DNA from: Lutibacter sp. A64
GTDB lineage: Bacteria; Bacteroidota; Bacteroidia; Flavobacteriales; Flavobacteriaceae
Direction of reading: 5' to 3'
DNA length: 64,000 bases
NCBI RefSeq assembly: GCF_022429565.1
Contig: NZ_CP092487.1
Coordinates: forward strand, 643,501 to 707,500
Numbering within the stretch: position 1 is the first letter of the stretch; each line of letters starts with the position of its first letter. The notes beneath the pieces are model-generated. The model ran no database searches. It worked only from the letters and a program-made list of their open reading frames with translations, and was not told the DNA's origin. The position numbers and the translations under genes were made by a program. Shown piece by piece: positions 9,254 to 18,939 of this stretch.

Positions 9254-10226
9254 ATTATCAATTATAACTCTAAAAGTACTCCGTAAAATTTATCAAAAAA
9301 TAGAGAAACAACCTTTTAAAATTATTCGGGGGATTCAAGATCCAGAGCAAGCTTTTAGTGCTATATACAATAACTTGTTAAGTAAGGAGCCTTGTATGAT
9401 TGCTAGGTTAGGGTCAACAGAATTAACATGTTTGTTGAATTATTTAAGCATAAAAGAAAATAAAGAAAATTATATAAAATATATAAAAGGTACATGTGAA
9501 GCTTTTTGGTGGAATAAAAACATTATGCAACAGATGCAAAATTGGAGCGGTTTTTTTCCTGCTGATCAAGAACATATTTCTCAATTTTGTGAACTGATGT
9601 TAGAAGATCTTGCTGAAGTTGATATCTTAGGCTCTTGGTTATATGCAGAGAAAAATGTTGATTTATATAGATCAAAGGAATCTTTAAATATGCATTTAAT
9701 GTTATTAGAACCATTTTGGGCTGAAATTCCTTGGACAAAAGCATTGGAAGGAAAAAAAGTAGTAGTAGTACATCCTTTTTCAGAAACTATAGAAGTACAG
9801 TATAAAAAACGAACGCTTTTATTTGAAAAAGAAGTATTACCAGCATTTGAATTAAGGACTGTAAAAGCTGTACAAAGTTTAGGGGGGGAAAGTACTTTTA
9901 AAACTTGGTTTGAAGCATTAGACTTTATGAAAGCCGAAATAGACAAACAAGATTATGATATTTGTTTGATTGGAGCAGGGGCCTATGGTTTTCCGTTAGC
10001 GGCACATGTTAAAAGACAAGGTAAAAAAGCAGTGCATTTAGGAGGTGCTTTGCAATTATTGTTTGGAATTAGGGGGAAACGTTGGGAGAATCCAGATTAT
10101 GGAGTAATTACTTGGGGTATTCCAAAAGGGAGCTATAGTAATTTAATGAATAAATATTGGGTAAGGCCTGGAGAAATAGATAAGCCTAAAAACGCACAAC
10201 AGGTTGAGGGCGCTTGTTATTGGTAA
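9246..10226 (+). CDS. GT-D-fold (DUF1792-like) glycosyltransferase candidate
   Basis: A soluble 326-residue protein. CMIARLGSTELTCLLNYL around residues 51-68 resembles the RFGDGE region of GT-D-fold transferases, and CLIGAGAYGFPLAAHVKRQG followed by AVHLGGALQLLFG resembles their conserved C-terminal half. In the usual motif an Asp precedes Gly-Glu; here it reads Ser-Thr-Glu, so the metal-binding acid may be altered. It overlaps the preceding gene by 8 bases and is followed 12 bases later by an acyltransferase. Family match is by eye and moderate; acceptor and donor are unknown. Confidence 0.6.
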   Translation: MNKLSIITLKVLRKIYQKIEKQPFKIIRGIQDPEQAFSAIYNNLLSKEPCMIARLGSTELTCLLNYLSIKENKENYIKYIKGTCEAFWWNKNIMQQMQNWSGFFPADQEHISQFCELMLEDLAEVDILGSWLYAEKNVDLYRSKESLNMHLMLLEPFWAEIPWTKALEGKKVVVVHPFSETIEVQYKKRTLLFEKEVLPAFELRTVKAVQSLGGESTFKTWFEALDFMKAEIDKQDYDICLIGAGAYGFPLAAHVKRQGKKAVHLGGALQLLFGIRGKRWENPDYGVITWGIPKGSYSNLMNKYWVRPGEIDKPKNAQQVEGACYW

Positions 10227-10238
10227 CAATAAATTATT

Positions 10239-11012
10239 ATGAAAAGATATATAAGATTTTTAGTTAATCTTTGTAGAACTATAATTTTTAATTATAGATT
10301 ACTGAGTTTTAAAGATGCTATAAAATTGCCTTTTTGGTTAAATCAAAAGGTTATTATACATGGGAACAGCGGAAGTATTAAATTTACAGTTCCTATTAAA
10401 AGGAAGATGTTTGTATTTACAACTATTCACAGTGAAATTTTAGGAGAGAAGCCTTCGCATTGGAATAATCATGGGAAAATAGTAATTCAAGGTTATAATA
10501 TTAGAATTGGAAGTGGAACTTGTATTAGTTGTTTTAAAAATGGTGAAATTCAATTTGGAAACAATATAACTTTTGGAGGTAACAATAAAGTAATAGCACA
10601 ACAAAAAATTGAGGTAGGGGCAAATTTAAGAACAGCTTGGGAAGTTCAAATTATTGATACAAATTTTCATTATACAATAAACAGTATAACTAAGGAAATT
10701 AGTGCTAAACAAAACCCGATAATTATAGGTGAAGATTGTTGGTTGGCTAATAGAGCTAGCTTAATGAAAGGTGTAAATTTACCAGACAAAACTATTGTAG
10801 CGAGTAATTCAATAGTAAATAAACAATATTTAGTACCTCAAGAAGAGGATAGTTTGGTTGTTGGAGGTTGTCCTGCTAAAGTGATTGGTTATAATATTTC
10901 AAGATTGAGATTAACTGGAGATCAAGAAATGGATTTGACTTTAAAACTTAAACAATTGAATTTGGACAAAATACAAATAGAGGATGTTAATACACTTAAA
11001 TTTGATTATTAA
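10239..11012 (+). CDS. Hexapeptide-repeat acyltransferase
   Basis: A 257-residue left-handed beta-helix protein, probably adding an acetyl or similar group to a sugar of the repeat unit or to a nucleotide sugar. Imperfect hexapeptide repeats run from about residue 85 (IVIQGYNIRIGSGTCISC) to about 205. IIDTNFHYT supplies the catalytic His, and IIIGEDCWLANRASLMKGV with VGGCPAKVIG is the usual C-terminal end. An N-terminal extension of about 80 residues precedes the helix. It sits 2 bases before the next gene, within a tightly packed operon. Confidence 0.85.
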   Translation: MKRYIRFLVNLCRTIIFNYRLLSFKDAIKLPFWLNQKVIIHGNSGSIKFTVPIKRKMFVFTTIHSEILGEKPSHWNNHGKIVIQGYNIRIGSGTCISCFKNGEIQFGNNITFGGNNKVIAQQKIEVGANLRTAWEVQIIDTNFHYTINSITKEISAKQNPIIIGEDCWLANRASLMKGVNLPDKTIVASNSIVNKQYLVPQEEDSLVVGGCPAKVIGYNISRLRLTGDQEMDLTLKLKQLNLDKIQIEDVNTLKFDY

Positions 11013-11014
11013 AA

Positions 11015-12127
11015 ATGAAAGTAGTACACATTTTACATGAATTAAAGTATTCTGGAGCAGAGATTATGTATGTAGATGCAGCGTCTGTTTTTCAATCTTT
11101 AGGTTGCGAATTGTCAGTTGTGGCAACTGCTCCTAATTTAGGTGAGTTTGCTTCAAAATTTAAAAATGCTAGATATACTGTATTTCACAAAAAAATACCT
11201 AAGCGAATTGCTATTATAAAAAGAATGGTTTATTATTATAGTTTTATAAAGTTTTTAAAACTTAATCAATTTGAAGTAGTGCACAATCATTCTAGTGGCA
11301 CGTATTGGGGAATGGCATTGTGTGCTAAGTTAGCAAGTATTAGAAGTGTACATACTTTTCACAATGTTTTTCCAACATCATGGTATAGCAGATGGTATCA
11401 TATTTGGTTACGTTGGTCTGCTAAAAATTTATTAAATTGTAGGTTTCAAACTATTAGTGATTCGGTCTATCAAAACGAACGTACTACTTTTTTTAATAAT
11501 ACCACACTTATTAATAATTGGTACGGGAATAATCGTTTTTATCCTGCTAAAGTTGGTGAAAAGAATCTTGTAAGAAAAAAGTTAGGAATTGCAGAAGATA
11601 CATTGGTACTTATTTCAGTAGGAGGCTGTAGCCATATAAAGCGGCACTCAGATATTATTAGAGCATTACCACAAATAATAGAAAAATATCCAAATACAGT
11701 TTATTTACATTTAGGAGAAGGTGAAGACTTATGTGAAGAGGAAATCTTGGCAAAAGAATTGAATGTAACTCAATATATAAGGTTTGTAGGAAATCAAAAT
11801 AACGTTCGAAATTTCTTAATAGCTTCAGATATCTACATAATGCCTAGTAAATTTGAAGGAATTTCTTTAACCACCATAGAAGCAATGGCGTGTAATATTC
11901 CTACAATTTTATATGATGTGCCGGGTTTAAGAGATTTTAATATAAAACAAAAAAATGCTTTACTCATAAAAGAAGATGTTGATGCGTTGACTTATAGTGT
12001 AGATAAACTATACAAAAACAATTTGCTTAAAGAAGAGATTGCAAATAAGGCAAAAACTTTTGTAGATGAAAAATACAATATGGAGGCAAATGCAAAGTGT
12101 ATAAATAAACTTTATAATAAGAAATAG
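11015..12127 (+). CDS. Glycosyltransferase family 4
   Basis: A 370-residue GT-B enzyme of the retaining GT4 type, working on the cytoplasmic face of the inner membrane. The N-terminal domain (VVHILHELKYSGAEIMYVDA) is acceptor-binding. In the C-terminal domain ISVGGCSHIKRHSDIIRALP and FEGISLTTIEAMACNIP give the glycine-rich strand and the Glu-x7-Glu donor motif. The stop codon overlaps the GTG start of the polymerase gene by one base. Sugar specificity is not readable. Confidence 0.9.
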   Translation: MKVVHILHELKYSGAEIMYVDAASVFQSLGCELSVVATAPNLGEFASKFKNARYTVFHKKIPKRIAIIKRMVYYYSFIKFLKLNQFEVVHNHSSGTYWGMALCAKLASIRSVHTFHNVFPTSWYSRWYHIWLRWSAKNLLNCRFQTISDSVYQNERTTFFNNTTLINNWYGNNRFYPAKVGEKNLVRKKLGIAEDTLVLISVGGCSHIKRHSDIIRALPQIIEKYPNTVYLHLGEGEDLCEEEILAKELNVTQYIRFVGNQNNVRNFLIASDIYIMPSKFEGISLTTIEAMACNIPTILYDVPGLRDFNIKQKNALLIKEDVDALTYSVDKLYKNNLLKEEIANKAKTFVDEKYNMEANAKCINKLYNKK

Positions 12128-13437
12128 TGAAGCAAAAAAAAAATTGGTTAATCTGGCTTATCCTATTAATAACTCTAATTCGTGTAGGGACTTATACTTC
12201 TTTAGTAATTGGTAATACAACATTTTGGTGGGTAGTAGAATTTATTATTATTGCTTTATGTGCGAATATAAGTTATACTTTGATAAAAAAAAATAAGATA
12301 AAGAGTGTAACTCCGTTAAAATATCTATTGATTTGGAATTCTATTTGTATAGTTCGTGGTTTTTTTGTCGCGGATAATTATTGGGAATGGAAAAATCTTG
12401 TAAGTACAAGTTTGATGTTATTTATACCCTTGGTAATTTATCTTTCTAATGATACTGTTTTTTTAAGAAATTTACTGCGTAAATGGTTAAAATATATGCC
12501 ATTTTTATTTTTATTTTTTATACCTTTTACTATTGGTAAGTCTCATGGTGCAGATTTATACGGTAAATATTTTATACCAATTCTGTTTTTATTGCCTTTT
12601 GTATCCTTATTATCAAATAAATATCGATATGTTATTTTATTTATTTCAATAATTATTGTGTTATTTAGTTTGGATGCGAGGAGTAATATTATTCGGTTTT
12701 TATTTGCAGGTGTTTTGGGTGCTGTGTTTTATTTTAGGCGTATTATAAGTCCAAAATTATTACAAATAGCTAGTTTAGGAATGTTCATTTTACCTGTTAT
12801 CTTGTTAATATTGGGAATATCAGGTAAATTTAATATTTTTAAAATGGATGAATATATTAAAGGTAATTATTCTACACAAATTGTTATAGATGGAGAGGTA
12901 AAAGAACATTCACTCACGGGTGATACACGAACTTTTCTATATGTAGAAGTAATACAATCTGCATTTAGACATGGTTATGTGTTATTTGGGCGGACTCCAG
13001 CACGTGGTTATGATTCACAATATTTTGGAGATTATTTGGCAGAGGAACTAGGAACAGGTAAGCAAGAGCGTTTTGCATCTGAGGTTGCAATACATAATAT
13101 TTTTACGTGGAATGGAATAATAGGAGTATGCTTATATTTTTTAGTATTTTTTAGGGCTTCCTTTTTGGCACTTTATAAGTCTAAAAGTTATTTAATAAAA
13201 TTGTTAGGTGTTTTTGTCGCTTTTAGGTGGGTATATGCTTTTGTAGAAGATTTTACAACATTTGAATTACAATATATTTTTCTCTGGTTTACTATTGGTA
13301 TATGTTATTCTGTAAAATTTAGAGCAATGAATGATACTGAGATAAAACATTGGGTACGTGGTATTTTTGACAAACGCTATAGAAAACTTGAATATTTAAA
13401 GCATAAAAGAAAAAAAGAATGGGCTTTAACAAAATAG
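12127..13437 (+). CDS. O-antigen/EPS polymerase, Wzy-like
   Basis: A 436-residue membrane protein with about ten hydrophobic helices and one large polar loop near residues 235-320, the layout of Wzy polymerases that join repeat units in the periplasm. The loop contains FGRTPARGYDS and VAIHNIFTWNGIIGV, similar to the Wzy_C ligase region with its conserved Arg and His. It begins with GTG directly on the stop of the GT4 gene. It is the only polymerase candidate in the locus, which supports the Wzx/Wzy mechanism. Confidence 0.82.
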   Translation: MKQKKNWLIWLILLITLIRVGTYTSLVIGNTTFWWVVEFIIIALCANISYTLIKKNKIKSVTPLKYLLIWNSICIVRGFFVADNYWEWKNLVSTSLMLFIPLVIYLSNDTVFLRNLLRKWLKYMPFLFLFFIPFTIGKSHGADLYGKYFIPILFLLPFVSLLSNKYRYVILFISIIIVLFSLDARSNIIRFLFAGVLGAVFYFRRIISPKLLQIASLGMFILPVILLILGISGKFNIFKMDEYIKGNYSTQIVIDGEVKEHSLTGDTRTFLYVEVIQSAFRHGYVLFGRTPARGYDSQYFGDYLAEELGTGKQERFASEVAIHNIFTWNGIIGVCLYFLVFFRASFLALYKSKSYLIKLLGVFVAFRWVYAFVEDFTTFELQYIFLWFTIGICYSVKFRAMNDTEIKHWVRGIFDKRYRKLEYLKHKRKKEWALTK

Positions 13438-14270
13438 CAGTATTATTAACCTGCCACAACCGTAAAGAAAAAACAGTACAATGTTTAAAAACCTTGTATT
13501 TAAATAAAATACCAGAAGGCTATGCGTTTGAGGTGTTTTTAGTAGATGATGGCTCTATAGATGGTACAAGTGTAGCTATTAAAGAGCATTTTCCTCAAGT
13601 AACCATTATAAAAGGAAATGGTACTTTATTTTGGAATCAAGGGATGCGTTTGGCTTGGGAAACTGCCGCTAAAACCAAGGATTTTGATTTTTATTTGTGG
13701 TTGAATGATGATACGATGTTAGAAAATACTAGTTTAAATCATATTTTAGAATGTAATAATGAAATAATATCTGTAACTGATAAACCTGCAATAATAACTG
13801 GAGCTTGTAAAGCTTCTTTAAAAAGCAACACCTTTTCTTATGGTGGTAGAACTGAAAAAGGAGCAGTAATACCAAATGGGACATTACAAAAGTGCACCTA
13901 TATAAATGGCAACTTTGTTTTAGTTCCAAAAATAATATTTAAAGTGTTGGGTAATTTAGCTTCAGAATATACACATGGTATGGGAGATTATGATTATGGT
14001 TTAAGAGCTATTAAACAAGGTTTTAATTGTTATACAACTAAAGAGTATATTGCAGTTTGTGCACCTAATTTAGGTGTCCCAGGTTGGTGTAATCCTAAAA
14101 ATTCTTTAAAGAAAAGATGGGCTTTATTACATTCACCATTAGGCTTAAATATTAAGGAATATACTATATTTCGTAGAAAATTTTGGGGAGCTAAATGGGT
14201 TGTCTTTGCCTTAAAAGCATATGTAAAGTCAATAGTTCCTACTTTTTATGCTAAAATTTCAAATAATTAA
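13419..14270 (+). CDS. Glycosyltransferase family 2
   Basis: A 283-residue GT-A inverting transferase. IAVLLTCHNRKEKTVQCLKT begins the nucleotide-binding fold, FLVDDGSIDGT carries the donor acidic motif, and LWLNDDT the metal-binding DxD-like site. MGDYDYGLRAIKQG resembles the acceptor-site D-x-D/Y segment of rhamnosyltransferase-like GT2 enzymes. The start overlaps the polymerase gene by 19 bases; an internal start is not favoured because residues 4-13 belong to the conserved first strand. Confidence 0.88.
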   Translation: MGFNKIAVLLTCHNRKEKTVQCLKTLYLNKIPEGYAFEVFLVDDGSIDGTSVAIKEHFPQVTIIKGNGTLFWNQGMRLAWETAAKTKDFDFYLWLNDDTMLENTSLNHILECNNEIISVTDKPAIITGACKASLKSNTFSYGGRTEKGAVIPNGTLQKCTYINGNFVLVPKIIFKVLGNLASEYTHGMGDYDYGLRAIKQGFNCYTTKEYIAVCAPNLGVPGWCNPKNSLKKRWALLHSPLGLNIKEYTIFRRKFWGAKWVVFALKAYVKSIVPTFYAKISNN

Positions 14271-14273
14271 AAA

Positions 14274-15143
14274 ATGAAGCTAGCACCCATTTGTCTTTTT
14301 ACTTACAACCGTTTAAATGAAACTAAACAAACAGTAGCCGCATTACAGTGTAATTTTTTAGCAAAAGAAAGTGATTTATTTATTTTTTCTGATGGAGGTA
14401 AAGATGACATTTCAAAAGAAAAAGTAGCAGAAGTACGTAAGTATATAAAAAATATTACAGGTTTTAAATCTATTAAAATAATAGCATCGCCCACAAATAA
14501 AGGATTGGCAAATTCAATTATTTCTGGTGTTTCACAAATAATAGAAGAGTATGAAAAAGTAATAGTATTAGAAGATGATTTAATAACTGCTCCAAATTTT
14601 TTAGATTTTATGAATCAAGCCTTGGATTTTTACGAAAAGGAAGCATCTGTTTTTTCTATTTCTGGATATACAATGGATTTACCGTCATTAAAAACACTGA
14701 CTAAAGATTATTATTTAGGTGTTAGAGCTTCGTCTTGGGGTTGGGGAACATGGAAAAATAGATGGCAAGATGTAGATTGGGAAGTTAGTGACTCTAAAAT
14801 GAGTTTAAAAAAACGTTTTAAATTTATGCAAGGTGGTAGTGACCTGCCTAGAATGTTAAAAAAACAACTAAAAGGTAAAATTGATTCTTGGGCAATACGT
14901 TGGTGTTACCATCAATTTAATAAGAATTTATATACTATTTTTCCAAAAGAATCAAAACTAATAAGTGTAGGTTTTAATGATGAAGCTACACATACAAAAA
15001 AAACAAAACGCTTTATAACAAAATTAGATATAACTAATGCGACCAATTTTAAATTTCATAAAAATCCAGTGGTTGAAAAGGTTTTAATAAAAGAATTTAA
15101 AGCTAAATTTTCAGTATTAAATAGATTAATGGATAGGTTTTAA
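14274..15143 (+). CDS. Glycosyltransferase, GT-A fold (GT2-like)
   Basis: A 289-residue transferase. ICLFTYNRLNETKQTVAALQ opens a GT-A fold, FIFSDGGKDD forms the nucleotide-binding region, and VIVLEDDLITAPNFL supplies the EDD metal site, a form shared with GNT-I-like and capsule transferases of Bacteroidetes. SSWGWGTWKNRWQDVDW is the tryptophan-rich segment usual for this group. Spacing to the preceding gene is 3 bases and to the next 0, so it is co-translated with its neighbours. Sugar not assigned. Confidence 0.85.
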   Translation: MKLAPICLFTYNRLNETKQTVAALQCNFLAKESDLFIFSDGGKDDISKEKVAEVRKYIKNITGFKSIKIIASPTNKGLANSIISGVSQIIEEYEKVIVLEDDLITAPNFLDFMNQALDFYEKEASVFSISGYTMDLPSLKTLTKDYYLGVRASSWGWGTWKNRWQDVDWEVSDSKMSLKKRFKFMQGGSDLPRMLKKQLKGKIDSWAIRWCYHQFNKNLYTIFPKESKLISVGFNDEATHTKKTKRFITKLDITNATNFKFHKNPVVEKVLIKEFKAKFSVLNRLMDRF

Positions 15144-16292
15144 ATGAAAATACTAATCATACATAATAAATACAGTAATTATAGTGGAGAAGAAGCTGTT
15201 GTAGAAGCTCAAATTAATTTGCTAAAAAGTAAAGGCCATAAAGTAATTACTTATTTTAGAAGTAGCGCAGAAATACCTACTATAAGATTTGGTAAATTAA
15301 AGTCTTTTTTTACAGCACTTTACAATAAAAGAACTATAAGAGAAGTAAAGGAATTAATTAAAAAAGAACAGCCTACTATTGTACATATTCATAATTTATA
15401 TCCACTAATTTCTCCTGCTATTTTACCTGTTATTAAAAAAATGGGGATACCTATTGCTATGACAGTGCATAATTACCGTTTGTTATGTCCAAATGGCTTA
15501 TTTTTTTCAAAAGGAGAAATTTGTGAAAAGTGTACAGGGAAAAATAAGGAATTAAATTGTATTTCTAATAATTGTGAAAACAGTATTTTTAAAAGTGTAG
15601 GCTATGCTTTACGGAATTATTGGGCTAGGAAAAACGGGTATTATAGAAATAATGTAGCTAAATATCTTTGTATTTCAACAATTCAAAAGAATAAATTGAT
15701 TGAAAATGATTTTGAACCTGGAAGATGTGAATTAATACCTAATATGTATAGAGGTGTTTTAAAAGAAAATTTTAAATACAATCAAGGTGACTATATTGGA
15801 TATGTCGGCCGTATAAGTGAAGAAAAAGGTTCGGAAATAATTTTAAAATTAGCAGAACGACTTCCAAATATAAATTTTAAAATAGCAGGTTCAAATGATA
15901 AAATAACAACGGATTTAAAAAATGTTGAATTTGTTGGTTTTTTAAGTAAAGCAGTATTATCTGATTTTTATAAAAACTGTGTATTTACATTATTCACAAG
16001 TGTCTGGAATGAAACTTTTGGTTTATCAATAATTGAAGCTTTTGCACATAAAAAACCTGTTATTGCGAGTGATTTAGGAGCTTCGCCTGAAATAATTAAA
16101 AATAATAAAACTGGCTTAATTTATAAAAGCAATAACTTAGATGATTTAGTTTTAAAAGTATCCACATTATATTTAGATAAAATAAAAATGAGGGAAATGG
16201 GTGAACAAGCATTTCTATCATTAAAAGAAAAGTATACATCAGAAATATATTATCAAAATTTGATAAAAAATTACAATCAAATTCTTAAATAA
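15144..16292 (+). CDS. Glycosyltransferase family 4
   Basis: A 382-residue GT-B enzyme. The N-terminus ILIIHNKYSNYSGEEAVVEA is typical of GT4 N-terminal domains; HIHNLYPLISPAILP and MTVHNYRLLCPNG carry the acceptor-side histidine and proline motifs. YVGRISEEKGSEIILKLAE and NETFGLSIIEAFAHKKP give the donor-binding Gly and Glu-x7-Glu motif. Four cysteines in a C-x2-C plus C-x5-C pattern at residues 131-146 may bind a metal, as is often seen in this subgroup. Confidence 0.9.
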   Translation: MKILIIHNKYSNYSGEEAVVEAQINLLKSKGHKVITYFRSSAEIPTIRFGKLKSFFTALYNKRTIREVKELIKKEQPTIVHIHNLYPLISPAILPVIKKMGIPIAMTVHNYRLLCPNGLFFSKGEICEKCTGKNKELNCISNNCENSIFKSVGYALRNYWARKNGYYRNNVAKYLCISTIQKNKLIENDFEPGRCELIPNMYRGVLKENFKYNQGDYIGYVGRISEEKGSEIILKLAERLPNINFKIAGSNDKITTDLKNVEFVGFLSKAVLSDFYKNCVFTLFTSVWNETFGLSIIEAFAHKKPVIASDLGASPEIIKNNKTGLIYKSNNLDDLVLKVSTLYLDKIKMREMGEQAFLSLKEKYTSEIYYQNLIKNYNQILK

Positions 16293-16307
16293 ACAACCAT
16301 ATTTTTA

Positions 16308-17036
16308 ATGAATTTAACCCAAACAATTAAAAACAGTGTTTTTAGTGCATCACTTGCTACAATAAATACAGAAACTAAGTGTATAATCAACACCATTAAT
16401 GCGTATTCGTATTGCGTAGCAAAACAAGATCCGCATTTTGCAGAGGTATTAACTAATGGAGATGTTTTATTGCCAGATGGTACAAGTATTGTATTGGCAG
16501 CAAAACTATTGGCCAATAAAAAAATTACAAAAATTGCAGGTTGGGATATCCACCAATATTTATTAGAACAAGCAAATAAAAAAGAACAAAAAGTTTTTTA
16601 CCTAGGTGCTTCTAATAACACCTTGGAAATTATAAAAAAGAAGCTTTCACAAGAATTTCCAAATATAAAAGTAGCTGCATATTCTCCACCTTATAAAACA
16701 GTATTTACCCAACAAGACAATAACGAAATGCTTGCCCAAGTAAATGCATTTTCTCCAGATATTTTATTTGTTGGTATGACAGCCCCAAAACAAGAAAAAT
16801 GGGTGTATAAACATAAAAACACTGTAAACGCTAATGTTATATGCTCTATAGGTGCAGTATTCGATTTTTATGCTGGGAATGTACAACGCGCACCAAAATG
16901 GATGCTTAATTTGGGTTTAGAGTGGTTGTTTAGATTGTTAAAAGAACCAAAACGTATGTGGCGCAGGTATTTAATAGGAAATACCCAATTTATCTACTAT
17001 GTATTTAAAGAAAAATTACACGCATTATTTAAATAA
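16308..17036 (+). CDS. WecG/TagA/CpsF family glycosyltransferase (GT26)
   Basis: A 242-residue transferase that in characterised members adds ManNAc or ManNAcA to an undecaprenyl-linked sugar, the second step of repeat-unit assembly. VLLPDGTSIVLAAKLL contains the conserved Asp, VFYLGASNNTLE the nucleotide-binding segment, and VGMTAPKQEKWVYKH the family signature. The C-terminal hydrophobic/basic tail (GLEWLFRLLKEPKRMWRRYL) tethers the enzyme to the membrane. It directly precedes the initiating transferase gene, consistent with acting on its product. Confidence 0.92.
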   Translation: MNLTQTIKNSVFSASLATINTETKCIINTINAYSYCVAKQDPHFAEVLTNGDVLLPDGTSIVLAAKLLANKKITKIAGWDIHQYLLEQANKKEQKVFYLGASNNTLEIIKKKLSQEFPNIKVAAYSPPYKTVFTQQDNNEMLAQVNAFSPDILFVGMTAPKQEKWVYKHKNTVNANVICSIGAVFDFYAGNVQRAPKWMLNLGLEWLFRLLKEPKRMWRRYLIGNTQFIYYVFKEKLHALFK

Positions 17037-17059
17037 TTATTAATTTAAAACAAAAAGCT

Positions 17060-18451
17060 ATGCCAAAAGGAAAAATGAAATACTTGCCTATTCCTGCATT
17101 TTTAATGGATGTATTGTTGCTGTTTAATGCTTATTTTACAGCAGCATATCTTATTTTTGATGGGGCTTTTCCAAATAAAGAACTGTATGTTTTATTGTTT
17201 TTTGGAAGTGTAGCGGTTTGGGGCTTTTTAACTATTTATTTAAAAATGTATGATATGCCTAGAGTTATATATTTAGATAAACTAGTTGCAAAAGATTTTA
17301 AAGCCCTTGTGTTATTTGTTGTGTTAGGAGCCGCATTTTTATTTGTTATTAAAGGCTATGGCATTTCACGCGTGTTTTACTTTAGCTATATGGCATTGTT
17401 TGCAGTGGCGCATATTTGTTGGCATACTATGTTAAGTATCATGCTTAAATCGTACAGGCGAGGTGGAAAAAATTATAGAACTGTAGCAATTTTAGGGTTT
17501 AATGCCAAAGTTGAACAGTTGATACAAAAAGTTTTACTACCTCCTGAAAATGGGTATAAAATAAAAAGTATTTTTTCTGATGAAGCACCTTCAAAAGAAT
17601 TTTTAGCTTATCATAAAGGAAACGATGAAGCTTTATTTTCGTATTTAGAAACTGAAGAGATAGATGAATTATTTATATCCTTACCAACAACCAAATCGTA
17701 TTTATTAAATAAGTACGTTGCTTATGCAGATAATAATTTAATGAGAGTTCATATAATGCCGAATTTTTCGGGCTATTTATTTCAAAAGTTTTATATAAGT
17801 TATATTAATAATATTGCAACATTACGTTTACGAGACGAGCCTTTAGAAAGTTTATCGAACAGAATTATAAAACGATTATTTGATATAGTATTTTCCTTGT
17901 TTGTTTTAATTTTTATAGGAATATGGTTGTTTCCATTATTAGCATTACTTATTAAATTAAACAGTAAAGGTCCTGTGTTTTTTAGTCAAATGCGTTCGGG
18001 AAAAGATGGAGAAGCCTTTAAATGTTATAAGTTTAGGAGTATGACTGTAAATGCTGAAGCCGATGCAAAACAAGCCACAAGAAATGATGCGCGAGTTACA
18101 TCAATAGGGAGAATTTTACGTAAAACAAGTTTAGACGAGTTGCCACAATTTTATAATGTATTGTTGGGTAATATGTCTGTTGTAGGTCCTAGACCACATA
18201 TGTTAAAACATACAGAATCGTATAGAAAAGTAGTACATAAATTTATGGTGCGTCATTTTGCAAAACCAGGAATTACAGGTTGGGCACAAGTTACAGGTTA
18301 TAGAGGTGAAACCAAAAAAGTACAAGATATGGCAAATAGAGCCGAAGCCGATATCTGGTATATAGAAAATTGGACCTTGTTTTTAGATATTAAAATAATA
18401 TTTTTAACAGTATGGCAAATGCTATTTAAAAGGGATGAAAATGCGTTTTAG
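17060..18451 (+). CDS. Undecaprenyl-phosphate sugar phosphotransferase (initiating enzyme)
   Basis: A 463-residue polyisoprenyl-phosphate hexose-1-phosphate transferase of the WcaJ/WbaP type, which starts repeat-unit synthesis on the lipid carrier. The first 130 residues hold four hydrophobic helices, followed by a Rossmann-like middle (TVAILGFNAKVEQLIQ). From about residue 270 the catalytic domain is complete: a re-entrant helix, FFSQMRSGKDGEAFKCYKFR, the DELPQFYNVLLGNMSVVGPR block, and a C-terminal WTLFLDIKIIFLTVW segment. It is the last gene of the assembly block; repeat mosaic 2 begins within ten bases of its stop codon. Confidence 0.93.
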   Translation: MPKGKMKYLPIPAFLMDVLLLFNAYFTAAYLIFDGAFPNKELYVLLFFGSVAVWGFLTIYLKMYDMPRVIYLDKLVAKDFKALVLFVVLGAAFLFVIKGYGISRVFYFSYMALFAVAHICWHTMLSIMLKSYRRGGKNYRTVAILGFNAKVEQLIQKVLLPPENGYKIKSIFSDEAPSKEFLAYHKGNDEALFSYLETEEIDELFISLPTTKSYLLNKYVAYADNNLMRVHIMPNFSGYLFQKFYISYINNIATLRLRDEPLESLSNRIIKRLFDIVFSLFVLIFIGIWLFPLLALLIKLNSKGPVFFSQMRSGKDGEAFKCYKFRSMTVNAEADAKQATRNDARVTSIGRILRKTSLDELPQFYNVLLGNMSVVGPRPHMLKHTESYRKVVHKFMVRHFAKPGITGWAQVTGYRGETKKVQDMANRAEADIWYIENWTLFLDIKIIFLTVWQMLFKRDENAF

Positions 18452-18458
18452 AGAATCC

Positions 18459-18939
18459 CGCAATGACGAATTGAAAAACGTCCTATGAGAATTTAAGTAG
18501 CAATCTGAAGAAGTGAAGCAACGGGAGAAAGCCAAAAAGGATGGAGGGTTAAGAAAATGTTCAGTGAACATTTTTACCGAACAGGCCAGCTGGCGCTTGG
18601 AGTCTGGCGTCGACTGCGGAACTTCTGTAAGATTCAATTAAATTATCATCAGACTAGATTTTTTTGGTTAGCTCACGCCTGCCTTATTATTTATTTGGAG
18701 TTCGTGAATCTCCTATCGTCGATTTCGTTTTTTTATCAATGAAAAAAATGAACAGAGCAAATGAAAAAAGTTAGAATATTAAACAAAATTTAGATTACCA
18801 CATAAGATCCCGAAATCGAAGATTCACGAACACCTTTTTATAAAATAAAACAGTATAGTGAGTAAAGGACTTCGGGATGACGGTTTTATTTTGATTTAGT
18901 TTTTAAGTAACAGATTGCCGCGTTCCATTGCATTTCACT
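18459..18939. repeat. 481-bp tandem unit, copy 1
   Basis: The unit runs from cgcaatgacgaattg to just before the same word 481 bases later. It contains the gamma block, a small palindrome (aaaatgttcagtgaacattt), one long hairpin and one acagattgcc word. Only a few single-base differences separate it from copy 2, for example gaagaag/gaggaag and gcaaatg/gaagatg. Confidence 0.9.
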
